Assembly (NCBI GenBank): GCA_932521035.1
Contig: OW051493.1
Coordinates: forward strand, 2,480,001-2,544,000
From: Oscheius dolichura
Taxonomy: Eukaryota > Nematoda > Chromadorea > Rhabditida > Rhabditidae
Length of the DNA: 64,000 nucleotides
Direction: 5' to 3'
Shown here piece after piece: positions 57,601-64,000 of this stretch. The translations under genes were made by a program, and so were the position numbers. Positions within the stretch are counted from its first letter, which is position 1, and each line of letters starts with the position of its first letter. The notes under the pieces were generated by a model that saw only the letters and a program-made list of their open reading frames with translations, searched no databases and was not told the origin of the DNA.

Positions 57601-58669
57601 ATGTGCTGGGTCCCAGTCGAAGCTCCCGATAAGTGTGGTGACCATGGCTCGTGCGTGTCTTTCGTCGATTATGTAAGTTCTCCGTCATATCCCTCTATTC
57701 CTCCAGTTCACGTGTTCCTGTGCCTATGGCTACGGTGGCGAATCCTGTGAATACGATCTGACAAATGTTACGTGGTTCGGAGGAGGCGAATCGGTTCGTA
57801 CAGGCAAAAAGCAGAGACGTCCCCTTCTAGGTGGCTTTGGCGACTCCTGGAATAGTAATGACGGTAGTCCTCCTCATCCCGGAAGGAATATGGCTGGGAT
57901 TGAAAGCGAAGCTGTCCCCGTCCCTTTCGACGACGACGAACGATCCCTTGGAATATACCCACAATTGGAGGAAATTAACCGTCGGGATGTCCGGAGCGAT
58001 GGCTGTCATCTATTCCGCCCCCAGCTGGCTGGAGTCCGGCCCCGTCGGCTGTCGCATTGCCTTCGGAGTCATCTTTACCCTCATGATGATTGGTATCTTT
58101 TTAATTCATCAAAAATTTGGATCATTAGGCCACTGGCTCGTGCTGATGGAGGCCTACTTCGTCTTCTGTTTCTATTCCGGCATTGGGAGGAATCGTTGGG
58201 GTTGGGAGGTGGAGGAGAGGGATCCGCACTCCTGGTGGAGGGTCAAGAAGACCCAGAGGAGATGGTACCTCACAAAGGAGTTTATCTGTGGGGCTGGCGT
58301 CGTGGGGTGCATCCTCCTTCAGTTCTTCTTTGGCTTCTTGTTCTACGACGAGGCGAGTTTTTTGTTCTATTAGCTGGCAGAGACTTGCAGTAACCTTGTA
58401 CGGGTCCCGAGACTCACGGCTTTTTCTTCCAGCCCGTATTGGGCTCCTAAAGCAACCCGTTGAAGGAATAGCCTGGGATGGTTCATTGGCTCCGGGACTT
58501 GATCATACGATCCTTGAAAGTCGCGATTCAGATGGTCGCTCCCCACACCTGTACCGGCCAAATTGTCCAGCTCAACAATACCGTAACTGCCCTCAATATG
58601 TCCATTCTGGCGGCCCTTGCCTATCTCTCCACCGGCCTGGGACTTCTCATCCAGTTGGTCAAACGCTAA
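54662..58669 (+). CDS. mucin-like, lectin/EGF-containing multi-span membrane protein
   Basis: Exon 1 (54662-54790) encodes a signal peptide (MLLVFLILWLISDLGQPQS). Exon 2 (from 54879 to about 56,658) encodes nearly 600 residues of Ser/Thr-rich mucin-like sequence. Cys-rich exons follow: a start like a C-type-lectin domain (CLERCPEWSLPGSDGCYVM, then SLSWCMRNKTGHMVEADEL), a sushi-like module (DTLRLQCNSPSVTSLSLKCD), an EGF-like part (HCDCNPRGAESC; FQCQCKANW) and a second one (CGDHGSCVSF; FTCSCAYGYGGESCEYD). After GGGES come hydrophobic segments: ATPGIVMTVVLLIPEGIWLG, GVIFTLMMIGIFLI, WLVLMEAYFVFCFY, CGAGVVGCILLQFFFGFLF and ILAALAYLSTGLGLLI. The end is at 58,667-58,669. The layout resembles an adhesion-type receptor, but no known family is recognised. 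The last intron (58353-58471) uses a GC donor. Confidence 0.7.
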
Positions 58670-58772
58670 ACCCCCTTTTTAATGGAAACCCCTGCTCAGA
58701 GTCCACCCAGGGAAATTGGCTGAACAACGCCGCTACTTTGAGGTCTACAAGGGAGGCGAGGGAATAGAGAAC

Positions 58773-59537
58773 ATGGACAAGGTTCTCCGCAGTGAATATC
58801 AACAGCTCTTCCAAGGACCAGTCATTTTCTGTACCTTTTTTATTCAAATCTGGTCACAAGATCGTGTCGCGTATGACCCTAATGAGGATATGGTCGGTCG
58901 GCGAGTTCGCCTTGAGCTGTAGATGGCTTTATTCAGACTGGCCTTCATCTTGACAATCTTGGGTCTCTTATTGAGTCTCTGGAACATTATTGTCTTCTGG
59001 CCAAGAGCTTACGGCTGGATTATGAAGAAGTATTATCCGTCGGCTCCTTGGCTACCCTTTTGGACTCCTTTCACTCCATTCGCTTCTGGCTACTTGTCTC
59101 CCGAAGAGGTTGGATCCTTCCTCAAGCCAGAAACTTCATTTTCAGATAATAAATCTAAAGAATCCCGAGGCTACTCTACCTTGTAATGAGGAGTGGCCTC
59201 TCCGACCAGAAGACGAGCACTATGTCTCGGCCGAGAGACGACACCAGTGCCAGAGGAAGATGACTAGAGACTACTTGGAGTGGAAATTGAAGGGAATAGA
59301 GAAATGCCAGGCAATGGACGTAGGTTCCCATTTTCCCCAAAAATCCCAAATTGATCCAAAAAAGACGATCTTCAGATGATCGCGGAGATGTTCCTCTTGG
59401 AAATGGAGGAAGGAGACGAGGAACGGAGACAGTGGCTCATCGTTTTGAGCAAATGGCTCCAGGATATTGAAAAATACGATAAGATTGAAATCAAAATCCA
59501 TCGGGATAAAGTAATCAGTGAATTTGAGCAGAAATAG
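58773..59537 (+). CDS. small single-span membrane protein
   Basis: Exons 58923-59108, 59146-59319 and 59376-59537 splice in frame (37- and 56-nt introns) to 173 residues. A hydrophobic segment opens it (FRLAFILTILGLLLSLWNII), followed by aromatic sequence (PRAYGWIMKKYYPSAPWLPF) and a charged cytoplasmic-like tail (ERRQWLIVLSKWLQDIEKYD). Upstream, an open stretch ending RSEYQQLFQGP (from an ATG at 58773) can be joined to ATG 58923 by an intron 58820-58922. If not, translation starts at 58923, directly after an in-frame TAG. It lies 104 bp or so beyond the previous gene. No family is recognised. Confidence 0.6.
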
Positions 59538-59563
59538 TCGGCATTTCAGCCAATAAACATCAA

Positions 59564-59632
59564 GGAATATATGATCCGGGTCATGTCGGCTACGCTCCGG
59601 AATATATGATCCGGGTCATGTCGGCTACGCTC
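59564..59632. repeat. 35-bp tandem duplication
   Basis: GGAATATATGATCCGGGTCA and the following TGTCGGCTACGCTC occur twice head to tail, starting at 59,564 and 59,599. The two units are identical, so the duplication is recent. It sits in the spacer between two plus-strand genes. Confidence 0.9.
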
Positions 59633-59713
59633 AGTCAATGTGCAAAAGGAAAACGCCGCCTGGGTAGGGCCCACCCCTAGGAAATAGCCAGAAATATGAA
59701 TTTATAGAGCCGA

Positions 59714-60276
59714 ATGGAGCATCTTTATCGTCTGATGGGGCATTACCCCGCGGAGCCGGCTTTCTGGTGGGAATTTGGGGCGGGAGGACAAAAGGGACGG
59801 AAGAGTGCCTCAACCGCTGGGTAAATCCTCTTTTTATCATTTTAATTTAGACTTGAGGTGGCAAGGAGAAGACCAGTTTTCCGAGTTGATACTCTTCCCT
59901 GCTGCTGAACGGTATCTGAAGGGGAATTTCGACATCCAGCTGGCCAAATTGAAGGCTATCCGTGTCTCACAGAAGAATACGGTGAAATCCAATGATTCTC
60001 TCCAAAATCAATCTCTTTTAGAAGGATAAAAAGCCGGAAGATCTCTTATCCCAGAGAATTGGAGAAATCAAAGCAAAGATTGACAGACGACGGATGATTC
60101 CCCAGCTGATGAAGAGCGGCAGCCGAGTTGAATGGATGGCCGAGGACCATGGGATCCCGAGAAGAATTCCGAAGGCCAGTGAGGTGGTTGGAATGAATAG
60201 CCAGCTCCGTGATCCGTCCTCCATGCCTCCTCTGATTCTCGAGAAGAAGATTACCGGCTTACTCTATCGCTGGTAG
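59714..60276 (+). CDS. hypothetical basic protein, 158 aa
   Basis: Exons 59714-59804, 59851-59981 and 60022-60276 keep frame and give 158 residues. Protein-like segments are EHLYRLMGHYPAEPAFWWEF, FSELILFPAAERYLKGNFDI, SQRIGEIKAKIDRRRMIPQL and SSMPPLILEKKITGLLYRW at the end. It is helical and basic, with no signal peptide or membrane span. The second exon also allows another 5' frame, so the start is a choice for the longest consistent model. No family is recognised. It is part of a dense plus-strand gene run. Confidence 0.6.
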
Positions 60277-60430
60277 AGATCAACCCTTTCTCTTCTTGGG
60301 TTGACTTCCAATAAATATGCCCTGTTACACAATCCTTCTTGTAGATCATCTTGACAGGTTTATTGTTGCAGAAAATGGCAGGAAATTGGAGAAAAAAAGA
60401 GTTAGAAATGGAGATTAAACCCGTTGTGAC

Positions 60431-60779
60431 ATGGCCCATAAGACTGAACTTTGCTATTTTCTCTTCATTGTCCTTATTTGCTTCTTGCTAACAGGTCAAC
60501 TCGGTCAGTTTCTACTTTTTGCCGCTTTTTGGCTGCTCTGATGATTATCGTTGACTAGAAGAGCCCGGTTTTATTGAAGGCGACGCCCCCGTTTTGTATT
60601 GGCGGAGGCTCCGCGCGTGGGGTTTCTCAACGTTGGGAATTTCGGTCAAAATCTCCGGCTTTGACAAAACTAAAAGCGAAACCATTTTTGACCATAGGCT
60701 GACCGAACCCGGCTGGGGTACCATCCCGTACTTCCCGTCGCCAGCGTTTCATAACTTCTACTACCGTTGGGAGCTCTAG
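60431..60779 (+). CDS. small secreted or anchored protein, 97 aa
   Basis: Exons 60431-60503 and 60559-60779 join across a 55-nt intron. The N-terminus is a signal peptide (MAHKTELCYFLFIVLICFLL, cleavage near TGQL). The mature part is aromatic and strand-like (PVLYWRRLRAWGFSTLGISV; GWGTIPYFPSPAFHNFYY) and contains no cysteine. No family is recognised. It lies 155 bp after the previous gene and 300 bp before the kinase. Confidence 0.6.
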
Positions 60780-61083
60780 AGACAGTGCCAGTGGCCGTGG
60801 CTATCAGAGAAAGGGGTTTAGTACAGTCTCCCAGTTGGCAGACTCCTTTTCCCATCATCCAGAAAGTTGGACGTTGTGGGAGTTTTGTCTCGTTCCCCTC
60901 GCAAGGCCAGCCCCCATATTTTGCCCTCCTCCGTATACCGGAGAGATATTGGCCCACCGCTCCCCGTGGCAGACGGCAGCAGCCGCAACTGACTGCTTTG
61001 GTGATCGAAAAATAGGGATCGACCGTTGTCCATTCGGCTGACAATTATTGTTTTCTGTATTCTTATTCAGTTTTTGTTTTCAG

Positions 61084-63266
61084 ATGTCAGCTGAATCTGG
61101 ACTGAACCCCATTGCCACAGCGACCAGCCCTGCTGTCGGAACGGTCAAAGCAAATCTCGGCAGCGAGAAGGAGGAATTGGAAGCACAAGAGTACTATCAT
61201 GGCTTTCGGCCACGGCAGGATGTCCAGTGAGTTTCGGGGCATTACATCCACTGGTTTACTTTAGGCCACTGCTCACAGAAGTCGGCGACTTTTTGGTTCG
61301 TACCAGCAGCACCAAAGACAGGCTGCTCATTGCTATGACTGTGCGAGTGGCGCCCAAGCAGCCCAAGAAGAACTCGAAGGAGAAGAAGGGCGTGGAGGAT
61401 GAGAAGATGACGGCGATTGAGAAGAAGGACAGCGGGAGAGACGGAAAGAAGACCGAGAAGCGGAGCGGAAGGGACAGAAAGGACCACGAGGACGGAGTGA
61501 AGAACCTTCTCATCAAATCGATAGACAACCGCTGGTCTGTGCAGACTCTCAACTGCAACAAGCGACCGCCGAGCTTTCCTACAATCTTTGAACTCGTCGA
61601 ACACTACAAATACAATGCGATCTGGGATAAGGTCCGTCTGAACCGAGCCATTCCCAAGCCCAACTGGTACATCAAGCACGACACGGTCTCGTTCAACAAG
61701 AAGGACATGCTGGGCAGTGGCAACTTTTGCGACGTCTACAAGGGACTCTACCAGAAGACGCAACAGGAGAAGATCACCGTGGCTGTGAAGGTGTGGCACG
61801 AGAAGAGCAAGGCGGAGATGGAGGAGGACGAGCAGACCAGGAAGAGCAAGGGCGAGGAGGCCAAGGACTCGAAGGCCGCCAGGGACTCGATGATCTCCGA
61901 GGCGCAGATCATGTCCTATTACAAGCATCGGCACATCATCCACGTAGGTTTCTTTTCTGATAAAATACCGTAATCTTGTAGCTGTTCGGCGTCTGCTGTG
62001 ACCATCTGCCCGTGCTCATCGTCATGGAGTACTGTGCCGGCGGCAATTTGGAAAACCACCTCCGCAAGCAGGGCCCGAAGATCTCGACGGCCGAGAGGCT
62101 GCTCTACTGCTTCGAAGCAGCCACCGGGATGAGATACCTTCACAGCAAGAATTGTATCCATCGAGACCTGGCCGCCCGCAACTGCCTCATCTCCAACGCC
62201 GGCTTCATCAAGATTACGGACTTTGGCCTGTCGCAGATGATGCCGGAGGAGATGAAACCGGAGGCGGCACTGGACCAGCTGAACGAGGCCAATCCCCCGA
62301 AGCATGTGGCGAAGCAGCCGGAGGCGGAGATGAAGGCACAGGTGCCGATCCGGTGGATGGCCCCGGAGTCGCTGAGGAAAAAAGACCGGACGTATAGCGT
62401 TAAGACGGACGTCTGGAGCTATGGCGTACTCTGCTATGAGGTGGGCAATCGTTTCGGCTGTAATTGACCGGGAAGTTTAGATTTTCAACAATGGAGAGAA
62501 GCCATGGCCTGACGAGGATGGCTGGAGCTATGAGGAGAGACGGATCCACATGAAGAAGATTGCCACCTGGATCCGGAGGGCTGAGATGCCCGCGATGCCG
62601 ACGACGACACCGCCCGGGCTGAAGGAATTTGTCGAGAAGAAGATTTGGGCCAAGGAGCCTATTGAACGACCGCAGATGGCCGGCGTCTGCCAAGCAGTTC
62701 ATCTCATCTTCTCCGAGGCGCAACTGCCCCCGGCCGCCGAGCTGACGGTGAACACGCTGGGAGAGGTGAGGAGGAGGAACGAGTGCCTGGACGACTCGAT
62801 TGAGGCATCGCCGGACGAGACGGGCGACGATGTGACGGGCTTTGGCAAGGATGCCGTATCAGCCAGGCGGGCCTTCTCGAATCGGAACATGAGGTCGGCC
62901 GGCACGCCCAAGGACGCGCCGACGAAGCTCGTCACCCAGGAGACGAAGGAGGTGTCCCATCTGGAGAGAAACAGGAAGAAGACGTCGGCCAGGCAGGGAG
63001 TGAGGAGGAACGCGATGGCCGTGCCCGTGGTGGAGGAGGAGGAGAAGAAGGTTCCCGAGGAGAAGAGGGTCCCCGAAAGGAAGAAGACAGCCCGCCCGAA
63101 GAATAGGAAGGACACGGCCGAGGAGAAGTCAGGCAGGCGGGGAGGAGACAGGCACAGGAAGAAGTTGGCTGCTGCTCCTCCCAAGAAGACGAAGTCCGTC
63201 CGGCCCGGGAGGAAGAAAGAGAAGCAGCCGCTCAGCACTACCGACGACCTGGTGACATCTCGCTGA
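61084..63266 (+). CDS. Fer-type non-receptor tyrosine kinase (SH2 plus kinase)
   Basis: Exons 61084-61226, 61265-61943, 61982-62440 and 62481-63266 give 688 residues. The start follows a TTTTCAG leader acceptor directly. An SH2 domain opens with EYYHGFRPRQDVQ and GDFLVRTSSTKDRLLIAMTV and closes near FPTIFELVEHYKYN. It is split by a Lys-rich insert of about 60 residues (KKNSKEKKGVEDEKM...). The kinase follows: GSGNFCDVYKG, VAVKVW with the catalytic lysine, LIVMEYCAGGNLENHL, the tyrosine-kinase loop HRDLAARN, DFGLSQM, PIRWMAPESL and KTDVWSYGVLCYE. The C-terminal 180 residues are Lys/Arg/Glu-rich with no domain. Nematodes have many small Fer-like kinases, one of which (SPE-8) acts in sperm activation. 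The SH2 insert is unusual. Confidence 0.92.
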
Positions 63267-63643
63267 GCCGACAGCCAAATCAAGAAAACACAACACGAAG
63301 AGAGTAAAACGAATGTTGACGGATTGTCTTTTTTATTGTATTTTTCCTTGTCGTTTGATATGAATTGTCTTCGATATCCTCTTGTCTTTCCTGTTGTTGT
63401 TTGAAGTACGTCTTTTCTTTTTAGAAAGGGCGGCACAGGCCGGCGAAACGCCTAGCAGCTGGCTCCTTGCTTCAATTGCCCGTCCTCTCACTTTTTCCCT
63501 GGCTGGTGACTTATTTTGGTCAAATCGGGTTGTCATCCCCTGACCTTTTTCCGGTCTAATCCCTCATTTGAATATTGGGTCTCAACCATCGTGTCATCTT
63601 CTGGTCGAGCTCTGGCCATTCATCTCCCAGGCAGCGGTATCGG
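63267..63643. other. intergenic, no gene seen
   Basis: This is the 3' flank of the kinase and the upstream region of the phosphatase. Short minus-strand frames (63,536-63,333; 63,762-63,556) are shadows. TTTTTTATTGTATTTTTCC near 63,328 may be part of a 3' untranslated region. Confidence 0.4.
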
Positions 63644-64000
63644 ATGGCTGAACTTGATGTGGACAACTTGGCCGGCCGGCTTCTGAATGTTGGTAGTGTT
63701 GGCGGACGGCTGACGACTTGCGTAAACGAACAGGAGTTGGGCGCTCTGTGCCTGAAAGCCAAGCAGATCTTCTCGGCCCAGTCGTCTCTAATGGAAATTC
63801 ATCCGCCCGTCATTGTTTGCGGCGACATCCATGGCCAGTACTCCGACCTGCTGCGCATCTTCGACAAGAACGGCTTCCCGCCCGAGGTCAACTACCTCTT
63901 CCTCGGTGACTACGTGGATCGCGGCCGTCAGAACATCGAGACCATCTGTCTGATGTTCTGTCTGAAGATCAAATACCCGGAGAACTTCTTCATGCTGCGC
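63644..64000 (+). CDS. PP1-type Ser/Thr phosphatase catalytic subunit (5' part)
   Basis: The open frame from ATG 63644 runs off the right edge (119 codons seen of roughly 300). Metal-binding signatures are intact: [15 protein letters not shown] and [13 protein letters not shown]. The N-terminus ([20 protein letters not shown]) differs from the ubiquitous PP1 start, as expected for a divergent or sperm-type PP1. PP1 removes phosphates from Ser/Thr with regulatory subunits directing it. No intron is seen in the visible part. It is the third signalling enzyme here of a family that is sperm-enriched in nematodes. Confidence 0.93.
   Translation, partial: MAELDVDNLAGRLLNVGSVGGRLTTCVNEQELGALCLKAKQIFSAQSSLMEIHPPVIVCGDIHGQYSDLLRIFDKNGFPPEVNYLFLGDYVDRGRQNIETICLMFCLKIKYPENFFMLR

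Noticed and set aside
61242-61943. A 233-residue minus-strand frame over the Fer-like kinase
   Set aside because: It is a shadow of the Lys/Glu-rich SH2 insert and kinase N-lobe, with no independent motif.

Overview
This window comes from a compact nuclear genome, almost certainly a nematode of the Rhabditida type. Most genes are split by very small introns, typically 37-46 nt, ending in TTTCAG or TTTTAG. Several start codons sit just after a TTTCAG-like acceptor with no upstream exon visible, as expected for spliced-leader trans-splicing. The gene content fits: a tau-tubulin-kinase-like kinase, a Fer-type SH2 tyrosine kinase, a PP1 phosphatase, a serpentine chemoreceptor of the Sra/Srb/Srab kind, a DUF1057-type alpha/beta hydrolase and a KCNE-like channel subunit. 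There are no bacterial features. All gene models are my own splicing of the raw sequence, checked for frame continuity. Family names rest on motifs I could read, not on searches.

Layout. 0-6.5 kb is repeat-rich: three inverted-repeat elements, a copied fragment of a gene located 10 kb away, a minisatellite, and one unrecognised coiled-coil gene (5,221-5,962, minus). 6.8-8.9 kb holds the first member of a local F-box/DUF38-like family. 10.0-12.7 kb is an SLC7 amino-acid transporter, tail-to-tail with a GIGYF (GYF-domain) translational repressor (12.9-16.6 kb, minus). 18.2-24.2 kb is a complete 23-exon K-Cl cotransporter. 24.4-26.0 kb holds an intact secreted protein and a broken paralogue. A third, broken copy lies at 34.7-35.3 kb. 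26.2-28.9 kb has a Lys-rich membrane-anchored protein and a TTBK-like kinase. 29.6-36.7 kb holds two more F-box/DUF38-like genes and poorly resolved coding stretches. 37.0-39.5 kb is the NOP2/NSUN1 rRNA methyltransferase, and 40.4-42.4 kb a seven-finger C2H2 protein (minus). 43.8-46.7 kb has a chemoreceptor and a hydrolase whose stop codons are two bases apart. 48.4-50.2 kb is a 5'-truncated, frameshifted RTE-type retrotransposon. 52.2-53.7 kb has a KCNE-like subunit and a REEP/TB2-HVA22 protein. 54.7-58.7 kb is a large mucin/lectin/EGF/multi-membrane-span protein. 58.7-64.0 kb is a dense plus-strand run of small genes ending in a Fer-like kinase and the start of a PP1 catalytic subunit.

The strongest unexplained signal is a family of tiny (about 86 bp) perfect-stem palindromic elements with arms close to CACCCGTAAAATCTCGGCAG. 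About ten copies are scattered over the window, many inside introns. Other notable points are the three-copy secreted family with two dead members, the F-box-like family, the intron-containing duplicate of a GIGYF segment, three GC-AG introns and a possible 27-nt intron.

The kinases, phosphatase and Lys-rich proteins (26-29 kb and 61-64 kb) belong to families that are sperm-enriched in nematodes, so part of this window may be a sperm-expressed neighbourhood. That is inference only.
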